Assembly: GCA_949825025.1 (NCBI GenBank)
Contig: OX463788.1
Span: forward strand, 434,001 to 498,000
Reading direction: 5' to 3'
Length of the DNA stretch: 64,000 nt
Origin: Siphlonurus alternatus
Lineage: Eukaryota; Arthropoda; Insecta; Ephemeroptera; Siphlonuridae
Positions 1-15,500 of this stretch are shown piece by piece. Each line of letters begins with the position of its first letter. Within the stretch, counting starts at the first letter, position 1. A program made the position numbers and the translations under genes. The notes below the pieces were generated by a model. That model had not been told where the DNA came from, made no database searches, and saw only the letters and a program-made list of their open reading frames with translations.

Positions 1-3000
1 AAAATTTGATGAAACCAGGGGATAAAGGAACAATTTTGTCTTGGAGGTGGAAATTTATTAAAAAAAATCAACGATCCTCGGTATAAAAAATTTTCTAGGG
101 AATGAAGTGTACGTCGTGCCGGTTACTGACACATCACAGATTATAGGTAACAACATCTTTTAAATGAATCCGTAAAAAAATTTGATGAAACCAGGGAATA
201 AAGGAACAATTTTGTCTTGGAGGTGGAAATTTATTAAAAAAATCAACGATCCTCGGTATAAAAAAATTTCTAGGGAACGAAGTGTACGTCGTGCCAGTTA
301 CTGACACATCACAGATTATAGATAACAAAATCCTTTAAATGAATCCGTAAAAAAAATTAATGAAACCAGGGGATAAAAGAACAATTTTGTCTTGGAGGTG
401 GAAATTTATTAAAAAAAAACAACGATCCTCGGTATAAAAAAATTTCTAGGGAACGAAGTGTACGTCGTGCCAGTTACTGACACATCATAGATTATAGGTA
501 ACAACATCTTTTAAATGAATCCGTAAAAAAAATTGATGAAACCAGGGGATAAAGGATTAATTTAGTCTTGGAGCTGGAAATTTATTAAAAAAATCAACGA
601 TCCTCGGTATAAAAAAAATTCTAGGGAACGAAGTAAACGTCGTGCCTGTTACTGACACATCACAGATTATAGGTAACAACATCTTTTAAATGAATCCGTA
701 AAAAAATTTGATGAAACCAGGGGATAAAGGAACAATTTTGTCTTGGAGGTGGAAATTTATTAAAAAAAATCAACGATCCTCGGTATAAAAAAATTTCTAG
801 GGAACGAAGTAAACGTCGTGCCAGTTACTGACATATCACAGATTATAGGTAACAACATCCTTTAAATGAATCCATAAAAAAATTAGATGAAACCAGGGGA
901 AAAAGGGACAATTTTGTCTTGGAGGTGGAAATTTATTAAAAAAAAATCAACGATCCTCGGTATAAAAAAAATTCTAGGGTACGAAGTGTACAACGTGCCA
1001 GTTACTGACACATCACAGATTATAGGTAACAACATTCTTTAAATAAATCAGTAAAAAAAATTGATGAAACCAGGGGATAAAGGAACAATTTTGTCTTGGA
1101 GGTGGAAATGTATTAAAAAAAATCAACGTCCCTCGGTATAAAAAAAATTCTAGGGAACGAAGTAAACGTCGTGCCAGTTACTGACACATCACAAATTATA
1201 GGTAACAACATTCTTTAAATGAATCCGTAAAATAATTTGATGAAGACAGGGGATAAAGGAACAATTTTGTCTTGGAGGTGGAAATTTATTAAAAAAAATC
1301 AACGATCCTAGGTATAAAAAAATTTCTAGGGAACAAAGTAAACGTCGTGCCAGTTACTGACACATCACAGATTATAGGTAACAACATCTTTTAAATGAAT
1401 CCGTAAAAAAATTTGTTGAAACCAGGGGATAAAGGAACAATTTTGTCTTGGAGGTGGAAATTTATTAAAAAAAATCAACGATCCTCGGTATAAAAAAATT
1501 TCTAGGGAACGAGGTAAACGTCGTGCCAGTTACTGACACCTCACAGATTATAGGTAACAACGTCCTTTAAATGAATCAGTAAAAAAATTTGATGAAACCA
1601 GGGGATAAAGGAACAATTTTGTCTTGGAGGTGGAAATTTATTAAAAAAAATCAACGATCCTCGGTATAAAAAAAATTCTAGGGTACGGAGTGTACGTCGT
1701 GCCAGTTACTGACACATCACAGATTATAGGTAACAACATCCTTTAAATGAATCCGTAAAAAAATTTGATGAAACCAGGGAATAAAGGAACAATTTTGTCT
1801 TGGAGGTGGAAATTTATTAAAAAAAATCAACGATCCTTGGCATACAAAAATTTCTAGGGAACGAAGTAAACGTCGTGCCAGTTACTGACACATCACAGAT
1901 TATAGGTAACAACATCCTTTAAATGAATCCGTAAAAAAATTTGATGAAACCAGGGGATAAAGGAACAATTTTGTCTTGGAGGTGGAAATTTATTAAAAAA
2001 ATCAACGATCCTCGGTATAAAAAAATTTCTAGGGATCGAAGTAAAGGTCGTGCCTGTTACTGACACATCACAGATTATTGGTAACAACATCCTTTAAATG
2101 AATCCGTAAAAAAATTTGATGAAACCAGGGGATAAAGGAACAATTTTGTCTTGGAGGTGGAAATTTATTAAAAAAAATCAACGATCCTCGGTATAAAAAA
2201 ATTTCTAGGGAACGAAGTAAACGTCGTGCCAGTTACTGACACATCACAGATTATAGGACACAACGTCCGTTAAATGAATCTGTAAAAAAATTTGATGAAA
2301 CCAGGGGATAAAGGAACAATTTTGTCTTGGAGTTGGAAATTTATTAAAAAAAAATCAACGATCCTCGGTATAAAAAAATTTCTAGGGTACGAAGTGCACG
2401 TCGTGCCAGTTACTAACACATCCCAGATTATAGGTAATAACATCCTTTAAATGAATCCGTAAAAAATTTGATGAAACCAGGGATTGAAGGAACAATTTTG
2501 TCTTGGAGGTGGAAATTTATTAAAAAAAATCAAAAATCGTCGGCATAAAACAATTTCTAGGGAACGAAGTGTACGTCGTGCCAGTTACTGACATATCAAG
2601 ATTATAGGTAACAACATCTTTTAAATGAATCCGTAAAAAAATTTGATGAAACCAGAGAATTAAGGAACAATTTTGTCTTGGAGGTGGAAATTTATTAAAA
2701 AAAATCAACGATCCTCGGCATAAAAAAATTTCTAGGGAACGAAGTAAACGTCGTGCCAGTTACTGACACATCACAGATTATAGGTACCAACTTCTTTTAA
2801 ATGAATCCTTAAAAAAATTTGATGAAACCAGGGGATAAAGGAACAATTTTGTCTTGGAGGTGGAAATTTATTATAAAAAATCAACGATCCTCGGTATAAA
2901 AAATTTTCTAGGGAATGAAGTGTACGTCGTGCCGGTTACTGACACATCACAGATTATAGGTAACAACATCTTTTAAATGAATCCGTAAAAAAATTTGATG

Positions 3001-3503
3001 AAACCAGGGAATAAAGGAACAATTTTGTCTTGGAGGTGGAAATTTATTAAAAAAATCAACGATCCTCGGTATAAAAAATTTCTAGGGAACGAAGTGTACG
3101 TCGTGCCAGTTACTGACACATCACAGATTATAGATATCAACATCCTTTAAATGAATCCGTAAAAAAATTTAATGAAACCAGGGGATAAAGGAACAATTTT
3201 GTCTTGGAGGTGGAAATTTATTAAAAAAAAACAACGATCCTCGGTATAAAAAAATTTCTAGGGAACGAAGTGTACGTCGTGCCAGTTACTGACACATCAC
3301 AGATTATAGGTAACAACATCCTTTAAATGAATCCGTAAAAAAATTTGATGAAACCAGGGGATAAAGGAACAATTTTGTCTTGGAGGTGGAAATTTATTAA
3401 AAAAATCAACGATCCTCGGTATAAAAAATTTTCTAGGGAATGAAGTGTACGTCATGCCGGTTACTGACACATCACAGATTATAGGTAACAACATCTTTTA
3501 AAT
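1..3503. repeat. Satellite A tandem array, ~176-bp monomer
   Basis: This is a head-to-tail array of about 20 AT-rich monomers; the landmark TTACTGACAC recurs at 122, 298, 474 and finally 3461, a mean period of about 176 bp. Other shared landmarks in each unit are TCTTGGAGGTGGAAATTTAT and a run of A before a CAACGATCCTCGG block. Copies differ by a few substitutions and by A-run length. There is a hint of a 16-monomer higher-order period, because the diagnostic variants near 90-310 recur near 2905-3130. Short minus-strand reading frames in it repeat with the monomer and are not genes. The array begins before the window. Confidence 0.95.
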
Positions 3504-6500
3504 GAATCGGTGTTTACTGCTAGTATGGCATGTGGTTGCAACTTCAAAAATTCATAACTAATTTTTAAAAAACCGTAGACACTTTTTGAACGTGTGACGG
3601 TTCAAATTAAGTTGAATTTGAATAACGATAAAAAATGTGTATTATCTCTCCTAATTTTTGAACTTGAACTATCCCCCATATACTTAACGTGGGAAAAGTA
3701 ATTAAGTTTGATAATTCACCAGAACTCAACGAATCAGGATCGCCACTTTTTGATTGAACTCTGAGGTAGGGTATATTGTTTTAATCATGAACCCGCACTT
3801 TCAGAATGATTGAATTCCTAACTCAATACAAAAATTGAATCGGTGTTCGTTGTTAGTGGGGCATGTTTTTGCCAATTCAGAAATTCATAATTAATTTTTA
3901 AAGAATCGTTGACACTTTTTGAACGTGTTTGCACATAGAGGATGGTTCAAATTAAGTTGAATTTGAATATCAAGAAAAAATATGTATTATCTCTCCATAT
4001 TTTTGAATTTCAACTATCCCCCATATACATGGGAAAAGTAGTTAAGTTTGATAATTCACCAGAATTCAACGAATCAAGATTGCCACTTTTTGATTAAACA
4101 CTGAGGCAGGGTATATTGTTTTTATCGTGTACACGAACTTTCAGAATGATTGAATTCCTAATTCAATACAAAAGTCGAATCGGTGTTAATTGTTAGTGGG
4201 GCATGTTTTTGCCACTTCAATAATTCATAACTAATTTTTAAAAAATCGTTGCCACTTTTTAAACGTGTTTTCTTATGGAGGACAGTTCAAATTAAGTTGA
4301 ATTTGAATAATGAGAAAAAATATGTATTATCTCTCCTTTTTTTTTAATTTGAACTATCCCCCATATATTTAACATGGGAAAAGTAGTTAAGTTTGATAAT
4401 TCATCAGAACTCAACGAATCAGTATCGCCACTTTTTGATTGAACTCTGAGGTAGGGTATATCGTTTTAATCATAAACCCGCACTTTCAGAATGATTGAAT
4501 TCCTAACTCAATACAAAAATTGAATCGGTGTTCGTTGTTAGTGGGGCATGTTTTTGCCACTTCAGAAATTCATAACTAATTTTTAAAAAATCGTTGACAC
4601 TTTTTAAACGTGTTTTCTCATAGAAGATGGTTCAAATTAAGTTGAATTTGAATATCGAGAAAAAATATGTATAATCTCTCCTTATTTTTGAATTTGAACT
4701 ATCCCCCGTATACTTAACATGGGAAAAGTAGTTAAGTTTGATAATTCAACAGAATGAAATGAATCGAAATCGCCACTTTTTTATTGAACTCTGAGGTAGG
4801 GTATATTGTTCTCATCATGTACACGCACTTTCAAAATGATTGAATTCCTAATTCAATACAAAAGTTGAATCGGTGTTCGCTGCTAGTATTGCATGTGGTT
4901 GCCACTTCAAAAATTCATAACTAATTTTTAAAAATCTGTAGACACTTTTAGAACGTGTGACGGTTCAAATTAATTTGAATTTGAATAACGAGAAAAAATA
5001 TGAATTATCTCTCCTAATTTTGGAACTTGAACTATCCCCCATATACTTAACGTGGGAAAAGTAGTTAAGTTTGATAAATCACCAGAACTCAACGAATCAG
5101 TATCGCCACTTTTTGATTGAACTCTGAGGTAGGGTATATTGTTTTAATCATGAACCCGCACTTTCAGAATGATTGAATTCCTAACTCAATACAAAAATTG
5201 AATCGGTGTTCGTTGTTAGTGGGGCATGTTTTTGCCACTTCAGAAATTCATAATTAATTTTTAAAAAATCGTTGACACTTTTTGAACGTGTTTTCTCATA
5301 GAAGATGGTTCAAATTAAGTTGAATTTGAATATCGAGAAAAAATATGTATAATTTCTCCATATTTTTGAAATTGAACTATCCCCCATATACTTAAAATGG
5401 AAAAAGTAGTTAAGTTTGATAATTCAACAGAATTCAATGAATTGAGATTGCCACTTTTTTATTAAACTCTGAGGTAGGGTATATTGTTCTTATCATGTAC
5501 ACGCACTTTCAGAATGATTGAATTCCTAATTCAATACAAATGTTGAATCGGTGATCGTTGTTAGTGGGGCAGGTTTTTGCCACTTCAGAAATTCATAAAT
5601 AATTTTTTTAAAAATCGTTGACACTTTTTGAAGGTGTTTTGTCATAGAGGATGGTTCAAACTAATTTGAATTTGAATATCGAGAAAAATATGTATTATCT
5701 CTTCATATTTTTAAATTTGAACTATCCCCCATATACTTAACTTGGGAAAAGTAGTTAAGTTTGAAAATTCACCAGGATTCAACGAATCAAGATCATCACT
5801 TTTTGATTAAAGTCTGAGGTAGGGTATATTGTTTTTATCATGTACACGCACTTTCAGAATGATTGATATCCTAATTCAATACAAAATTCAAATCGGTGTT
5901 CATGGTTAGTGGGGCATGTTTTTGCCACTTCAAAATTTCATAACTAATTTTTAAATAATCGTTGACACTTTTTAAACGTGTTTTCTTATAGAAGACAGTT
6001 CAAATTAAGTTGAATTTGAATTGTGAGAAAAATTATGTATTATCTCTCCTTTTTTTTGAATTTGAACTATCCCCCATATATTTAACAAGGGAAAAGTAGT
6101 TAAGTTTGATAATTCACAAAAATTCAACGAATCAAGATCGCCACTTTTTGATTAAACTCTGAGGTAGGGTATATTGTTTTTATCATGTACACGAACTTTC
6201 AGAATGATTGAATTCCTAATTCAATACAAAAGTCGAATCGGTGTTAATTGTTAGTGGGGCATGTTTTTGCCACTTTAAAAATTCATAAATAACTTTTTTA
6301 AAATCGTTGACACTTTTTAAACGTGTTTTCTTATAGAAGACAGTTCAAATTAAGTTGAATTTGAATTGTGAGAAAAATTATGTATTATCTCTCCTTTTTT
6401 TTGAATTTGAACTATCCCCCATATATTTAACAAGGGAAAAGTAGTTAAGTTTGATAATTCACAAAAATTCAACGAATCAAGATCGCCACTTTTTGATTAA

Positions 6501-9500
6501 ACTCTGAGGTAGGGTATATTGTTTTTATCATGTACACGAACTTTCAGAATGATTGAATTCCTAAGTCAATACAAAAGTCGAATCGGTGTTAATTGTTAGT
6601 GGGGCATGTTTTTGCCACTTTAAAAATTCATAAATAATTTTTTTAAAATCGTTGACACTTTTTAAACGTGTTTTCTCATAGTAAACAGTTCAAATTAAGT
6701 TGAATTTTAAAAACGAAAAGAATAAGTATTATCTCTCCTTATTTTTGAATTTGAACTATCCCCCTATTTAGTTAACATCTGAAAAGTAGCTAAGTTTGAT
6801 AATTCACCAGAATTCAACGAATCGAGATCGCCACTTTTTGATTAAACTCTGAGGTAGGGTATATTGTTTTTATCATGTACACGCACTTTCAGAATGATTG
6901 ATATCCTTATTCAATACAAAATTCGAATCGGTGTTCATTGTTAGTGGGGCATGTTTTTGCCATTTCAAAATTTCATAACTAATTTTTAAAAAATTGTTGA
7001 CACTTTTTAAACGTGTTTTCTTATAGAAGACAGTTCAAATTAAGTTGAATTTGAATAATGAGAAAAAATATGTATTATCTCTCCTTTTTTTTTAATTTGA
7101 ACTATCCCCCATATATTTAACATGGGAAAAGTAGTTAAGTTTGATAATTCACCAGAACTCAACGATTCAGTATCGCCACTTTTTGATTGAACTCTGAGGT
7201 AGGGTATATTGTTTTAATCATGAACCCGCACTTTCAGAATGATTGAATTCCTAACTCAATACAAAAATTGAATCGGTGTTCGTTGTTAGTGGGGCATGTT
7301 TTTGCCACTTCAGAAATTCATAACTAATTTTTAAAAAATCGTTGACACTTTTTAAACGTGTTTCTCATAGAAAACAGTTCAAATTAAGTTGAATTTGAAA
7401 AACGAAAAAAAACAAGTATTATCTCTCCTTATTTTTGAATTTGAACTATCCCCCTATTTAGTTAACATCTGAAAAGTAGTTAAGTTTGATAATTCACCAG
7501 AATTCAACGAATCGAGATCGCCACTTTTTGATTAAACTCTGAGGTAGAGTGTATTGTTCCTATTATGTATACGCACTTTCAGAATGATTGAATTCCTAAT
7601 TCAATACAAAATTCGAATCGGTGTTCATGGTTAGTGGGGCATGTTTTTGCCGCTTCAAAATTTCATAACTAATTTTTAAATAATCGTTGACACTTTTTAA
7701 ACGTGTTTTCTTATAGAAGATGGTTCAAATTAAGTTGAATTTGAATATCGAGAAAAAATATGTATAATCTCTCCTTATTTTTGAATTTGAACTATCCCCC
7801 GTATACTTAACATGGGAAAAGTAGTTAAGTTTGATAATTCACAAAAATTCAACGAATCAAGATCGCCACTTTTTGATTAAACTCTGAGGTAGGGTATATT
7901 GTTTTTATCATGTACACGAACTTTCAGAATAATTGAATTCCTAATTCAATACAAAAGTCGAATCGGTGTTAATTGTTAGTGGGGCATGTTTTTGCCACTT
8001 TAAAAATTCATAAATAATTTTTTTTAAATCGTTGACACTTTTTAAACGTGTTTTCTCATAGTAAACAGTTCAAATTAAGTTGAATTTGAAAAACGAAAAG
8101 AATAAGTATTATCTCTCCTTATTTTTGAATTTGAACTATCCCCCTATTTAGTTAACATCTGAAAAGTAGCTAAGTTTGATAATTCAGCAGAATTCAACGA
8201 ATCGAGATCGCCACTTTTTGATTAAACTCTGAGGTAGGGTATATTGTTTTTATCATGTACACGCACTTTCAGAATGATTGATATCCTTATTCAATACAAA
8301 ATTCGAATCGGTGTTCATTGTTAGTGGGGCATGTTTTTGCCATTTCAAAATTTCATAACTAATTTTTAAAAAATCGTTGACACTTTTTAAACGTGTTTTC
8401 TTATAGAAGACAGTTCAAATTAAGTTGAATTTGAATAATGAGAAAAAATATGTATTATCTCTCCTTTTTTTTTAATTTGAACTATCCCCCATATATTTAA
8501 CATGGGAAAAGTAGTTAAGTTTGATAATTCACCAGAACTCAACGAATCAGTATCGCCACTTTTTGATTGAACTCTGAGGTAGGGTATATTGTTTTAATCA
8601 TGAACCCGCACTTTCAGAATGATTGAATTCCTAACTCAATACAAAAATTGAATCGGTGTTCGTTGTTAGTGGGGCATGTTTTTGCCACTTCAGAAATTCA
8701 TAACTAATTTTTAAAAAATCGTTGACACTTTTTAAACGTGTTTTCTCATAGAAAACAGTTCAAATTAAGTTGAATTTGAATATCGAGAAAAAATATGTAT
8801 AATTTCTCCATATTTTTGAAATTGAACTATCCCCCATATACTTAAAATGGAAAAAGTAGTTAAGTTTGATAATTCAACAGAATTCAATGAATTGAGATTG
8901 CCACTTTTTTATTAAACTCTGAGGTAGGGTATATTGTTCTTATCATGTACACGCACTTTCAGAATGATTGAATTCCTAATTCAATACAAATGTTGAATCG
9001 GTGATCGTTGTTAGTGGGGCAGGTTTTTGCCACTTCAAAATTTCATAACTAATTTTTAAATAATCGTTGACACTTTTTAAACGTGTTTTCTTATAGAAGA
9101 TGGTTCAAATTAAGTTGAATTTGAATATCGAGAAAAAATATGTATAATCTCTCCTTATTTTTGAATTTGAACTATCCCCCGTATACTTAACATGGGAAAA
9201 GTAGTTAAGTTTGATAATTCAACAGAATGAAATGAATCGAAATCGCCACTTTTTTATTGAACTCTGAGGTAGGGTATATTGTTCTCATCATGTACACGCA
9301 CTTTCAAAATGATTGAATTCCTAATTCAATACAAAAGTTGAATCGGTGTTCGCTGCTAGTATTGCATGTGGTTGCCACTTCAAAAATTCATAACTAATTT
9401 TTAAAAATCTGTAGACACTTTTAGAACGTGTGACGGTTCAAATTAATTTGAATTTGAATAACGAGAAAAAATATGAATTATCTCTCCTAATTTTGGAACT

Positions 9501-12500
9501 TGAACTATCCCCCATATACTTAACGTGGGAAAAGTAGTTAAGTTTGATAAATCACCAGAACTCAACGAATCAGGATCGCCACTTTTTGATTGAACTCTGA
9601 GGTAGGGTATATTGTTTTAATCATGAACCCGCACTTTCAGAATGATTGAATTCCTAACTCAATACAAAAATTGAATCGGTGTTCGTTGTTAGTGGGGCAT
9701 GTTTTTGCCACTTCAGAAATTCATAATTAATTTTTAAAAAATCGTTGACACTTTTTGAACGTGTTTTCTCATAGAAGATGGTTCAAATTAAGTTGAATTT
9801 GAATATCGAGAAAAAATATGTATAATTTCTCCATATTTTTGAAATTGAACTATCCCCCATATACTTAAAATGGAAAAAGTAGTTAAGTTTGATAATTCAA
9901 CAGAATTCAATGAATTGAGATTGCCACTTTTCTATTAAACTCTGAGGTAGGGTATATTGTTCTTATCATGTACACGCACTTTCAGAATGATTGAATTCCT
10001 AATTCAATACAAATGTTGAATCGGTGATCGTTGTTAGTGGGGCAGGTTTTTGCCACTTCAGAAATTCATAAATAATTTTTTTAAAAATCGTTGACACTTT
10101 TTGAAGGTGTTTTGTCATAGAGGATGGTTCAAACTAATTTGAATTTGAATATCGAGAAAAATATGTATTATCTCTTCATATTTTTGAATTTGAACTATCC
10201 CCCATATATTTAACAAGGGAAAAGTAGTTAAGTTTGATAATTCACAAAAATTCAACGAATCAAGATCGCCACTTTTTGATTAAACTCTGAGGTAGGGTAT
10301 ATTGTTTTTATCATGTACACGAACTTTCAGAATGATTGAATTCCTAAGTCAATACAAAAGTCGAATCGGTGTTAATTGTTAGTGGGGCATGTTTTTGCCA
10401 CTTTAAAAATTCATAAATAATTTTTTTAAAATCGTTGACACTTTTTAAACGTGTTTTCTCATAGTAAACAGTTCAAATTAAGTTGAATTTTAAAAACGAA
10501 AAGAATAAGTATTATCTCTCCTTATTTTTGAATTTGAACTATCCCCCTATTTAGTTAACATCTGAAAAGTAGCTAAGTTTGATAATTCACCAGAATTCAA
10601 CGAATCGAGATCGCCACTTTTTGATTAAACTCTGAGGTAGGGTATATTGTTTTTATCATGTACACGCACTTTCAGAATGATTGATATCCTTATTCAATAC
10701 AAAATTCGAATCGGTGATCATTGTTAGTGGGGCATGTTTTTGCCATTTCAAAATTTCATAACTAATTTTTAAAAAATTGTTGACACTTTTTAAACGTGTT
10801 TTCTTATAGAAGACAGTTCAAATTAAGTTGAATTTGAATAATGAGAAAAAATATGTATTATCTCTCCTTTTTTTTTAATTTGAACTATCCCCCATATATT
10901 TAACATGGGAAAAGTAGTTAAGTTTGATAATTCACCAGAACTCAACGATTCAGTATCGCCACTTTTTGATTGAACTCTGAGGTAGGGTATATTGTTTTAA
11001 TCATGAACCCGCACTTTCAGAATGATTGAATTCCTAACTCAATACAAAAATTGAATCGGTGTTCGTTGTTAGTGGGGCATGTTTTTGCCACTTCAGAAAT
11101 TCATAACTAATTTTTAAAAAATCGTTGACACTTTTTAAACGTGTTTCTCATAGAAAACAGTTCAAATTAAGTTGAATTTGAAAAACGAAAAAAAACAAGT
11201 ATTATCTCTCCTTATTTTTGAATTTGAACTATCCCCCTATTTAGTTAACATCTGAAAAGTAGTTAAGTTTGATAATTCACCAGAATTCAACGAATCGAGA
11301 TCGCCACTTTTTGATTAAACTCTGAGGTAGAGTGTATTGTTCCTATTATGTATACGCACTTTCAGAATGATTGAATTCCTAATTCAATACAAAATTCGAA
11401 TCGGTGTTCATGGTTAGTGGGGCATGTTTTTGCCACTTCAAAATTTCATAATTAATTTTTAAAAATCGTTGACTCTTTTTAAACGTGTTTTCTTATAGAA
11501 GACAGTTCAAATTAAGTTGAATTTGAATAATGAGAAAAAATATGTATTATCTCTCCTTTTTTTTGAATTTGAACTATCCCCCATATATTTAACATGGGAA
11601 AAGTAGTTAAGTTTGATAATTCACAAAAATTCAACGAATCAAGATCGCCACTTTTTGATTAAACTCTGAGGTAGGGTATATTGTTTTTATCATGTACACG
11701 AACTTTCAGAATAATTGAATTCCTAATTCAATACAAAAGTCGAATCGGTGTTAATTGTTAGTGGGGCATGTTTTTGCCACTTTAAAAATTCATAAATAAT
11801 TTTTTTTAAATCGTTGACACTTTTTAAACGTGTTTTCTCATAGTAAACAGTTCAAATTAAGTTGAATTTGAAAAACGAAAAGAATAAGTATTATCTCTCC
11901 TTATTTTTGAATTTGAACTATCCCCCTTTTTAGTTAACATCTGAAAAGTAGCTAAGTTTGATAATTCAGCAGAATTCAACGAATCGAGATCGCCACTTTT
12001 TGATTAAACTCTGAGGTTGGGTATATTGTTTTTATCATGTACACGCACTTTCAGAATGATTGATATCCTTATTCAATACAAAATTCGAATCGGTGTTCAT
12101 TGTTAGTGGGGCATGTTTTTGCCATTTCAAAATTTCATAACTAATTTTTAAAAAATCGTTGACACTTTTTAAACGTGTTTTCTTATAGAAGACAATTCAA
12201 ATTAAGTTGAATTTGAATTATGAGAAAAATTATGTATTATCTCTCCTTTTTTTTGAATTTGAACTATCCCCCATATATTTAACAAGGGAAAAGTAGTTAA
12301 ATTTGATAATTCACAAAAATTCAACGAATCAAGATCGCCACTTTTTGATTAAACTCTGAGGTAGGGTATATTGTTTTTATCATGTACACGAACTTTCAGA
12401 ATGATTGAATTCCTAATTCAATACAAAAGTCGAATCGGTGTTAATTGTTAGTGGGGCATGTTTTTGCCACTTTAAAAATTCATAAATAATTTTTTTAAAA

Positions 12501-15500
12501 TCGTTGACACTTTTTAAACGTGTTTTCTCATAGTAAACAGTTCAAATTAAGTTGAATTTGAAAAACGAAAAGAATAAGTATTATCTCTCCTTATTTTTGA
12601 ATTTGAACTATCCCCCTATTTAGTTAACATCTGAAAAGTAGCTAAGTTTGATAATTCAGCAGAATTCAACGAATCGAGATCGCCACTTTTTGATTAAACT
12701 CTGAGGTAGGGTATATTGTTTTTATCATGTACACGCACTTTCAGAATGATTGATATCCTTATTCAATACAAAATTCGAATCGGTGTTCATTGTTAGTGGG
12801 GCATGTTTTTGCCATTTCAAAATTTCATAACTAATTTTTAAAAAATCGTTGACACTTTTTAAACGTGTTTTCTTATAGAAGACAGTTCAAATTAAGTTGA
12901 ATTTGAATAATGAGAAAAAATATGTATTATCTCTCCTTTTTTTTTAATTTGAACTATCCCCCATATATTTAACATGGGAAAAGTAGTTAAGTTTGATAAT
13001 TCACCAGAACTCAACGAATCAGTATCGCCACTTTTTGATTGAACTCTGAGGTAGGGTATATTGTTTTAATCATGAACCCGCACTTTCAGAATGATTGAAT
13101 TCCTAACTCAATACAAAAATTGAATCGGTGTTCGTTGTTAGTGGGGCATGTTTTTGCCACTTCAGAAATTCATAACTAATTTTTAAAAAATCGTTGACAC
13201 TTTTTAAACGTGTTTTCTCATAGAAAACAGTTCAAATTAAGTTGAATTTGAAAAACGAAAAAAAACAAGTATTATCTCTCCTTATTTTTGAATTTGAACT
13301 ATCCCCCTATTTAGTTAACATCTGAAAAGTAGTTAAGTTTGATAATTCACCAGAATTCAACGAATCGAGATCGCCACTTTTTGATTAAACTCTGAGGTAG
13401 AGTGTATTGTTCCTATTATGTATACGCACTTTCAGAATGATTGAATTCCTAATTCAATACAAAAGTTGAATCGGTGTTCATTGTTAAGGGGCATGTTTTT
13501 GCCACTTCAGAAATTCATAATTAATTTTTAAAAAATCGTTGACTCTTTTTAAACGTGTTTTCTTATAGAAGACAGTTCAAATTAAGTTGAATTTGAATAA
13601 TGAGAAAAAATATGTATTATCTCTCCTTTTTTTTGAATTTGAACTATCCCCCATATATTTAACATGGGAAAAGTAGTTAAGTTTGATAAAATCACAAAAA
13701 TTCAACGAATCAAGATCGCCACTTTTTGATTAAACTCTGAGGTAGGGTATATTGTTTTTATCATGTACACGAACTTTCAGAATAATTGCATTCCTAATTC
13801 AATACAAAAGTCGAATCGGTGTTAATTGTTAGTGGGGCATGTTTTTGCCACTTTAAAAATTCATAAATAATTTTTTTTTAAATCGTTGACACTTTTTAAA
13901 CGTGTTTTCTCATTGTAAACAGTTCAAATTAAGTTGAATTTGAAAAACGAAAAGAATAAGTATTATCTCTCCTTATTTTTGAATTTGAACTATCCCCCTA
14001 TTTAGTTAACATCTGAAAAGTAGCTAAGTTTGATAATTCAGCAGAATTCAACGAATCGAGATCGCCACTTTTTGATTAAACTCTGAGGTAGGGTATATTG
14101 TTTTTATCATGTACACGCACTTTCAGAATGATTGATATCCTTATTCAATACAAAATTCGAATCGGTGTTCATTGTTAGTGGGGCATGTTTTTGCCATTTC
14201 AAAATTTCATAACTAATTTTTAAAAAATCGTTGACACTTTTTAAACGTGTTTTCTTATAGAAGACAGTTCAAATTAAGTTGAATTTGAATAATGAGAAAA
14301 AATATGTATTATCTCTCCTTTTTTTTTAATTTGAACTATCCCCCATATATTTAACATGGGAAAAGTAGTTAAGTTTGATAATTCACCAGAACTCAACGAA
14401 TCAGTATCGCCACTTTTTGATTGAACTCTGAGGTAGGGTATATTGTTTTAATCATGAACCCGCACTTTCAGAATGATTGAATTCCTAACTCAATACAAAA
14501 ATTGAATCGGTGTTCGTTGTTAGTGGGGCATGTTTTTGCCACTTCAGAAATTCATAACTAATTTTTAAAAAATCGTTGACACTTTTTAAACGTGTTATCT
14601 CATAGAAAACAGTTCAAATTAAGTTGAATTTGAATATCGAGAAAAAATATGTATAATTTCTCCATATTTTTGAAATTTAACTATCCCCCATATACTTAAA
14701 ATGGAAAAAGTAGTTAAGTTTGATAATTCAACAGAATTCAATGAATTGAGATTGCCACTTTTTTATTAAACTCTGAGGTAGGGTATATTGTTCTTATCAT
14801 GTACACGCACTTTCAGAATGATTGAATTCCTAATTCAATACAAATGTTGAATCGGTGATCGTTGTTAGTGGGGCATGTTTTTGCCACTTCAGAAATTCAT
14901 AACTAATTTTTAAAAAATCGTTGACACTTTTTAAACGTGTTTTCTCATAGAAAACAGTTCAAATTAAGTTGAATTTGAAAAACGAAAAAAAACAAGTATT
15001 ATCTCTCCTTATTTTTGAATTTGAACTATCCCCCTATTTAGTTAACATCTGAAAAGTAGTTAAGTTTGATAATTCACCAGAATTCAACGAATCGAGATCG
15101 CCACTTTTTGATTAAACTCTGAGGTAGAGTGTATTGTTCCTATTATGTATACGCACTTTCAGAATGATTGAATTCCTAATTCAATACAAAAGTTGAATCG
15201 GTGTTCATTGTTAAGGGGCATGTTTTTGCCACTTCAGAAATTCATAATTAATTTTTAAAAAATCGTTGACTCTTTTTGAACGTGTTTTCTCATAGAAGAT
15301 GGTTCAAATTAAGTTGAATTTGAATATCGAGAAAAAATATGTATAATCTCTCCTTATTTTTGAATTTGAACTATCCCCCGTATACTTAACATGGGAAAAG
15401 TAATTAAGTTTGATAATTCACCAGGATTCAACGAATCAAGATCATCACGTTTTGATTAAAGTCTGAGGTAGGGTATATTGTTTTTATCATGTACACGCAC

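Noticed and set aside
134..3494. Four similar 62-65 codon minus-strand frames in satellite A
   Set aside because: They repeat with the 176-bp monomer, a length not divisible by three, and reflect the repeat alone.
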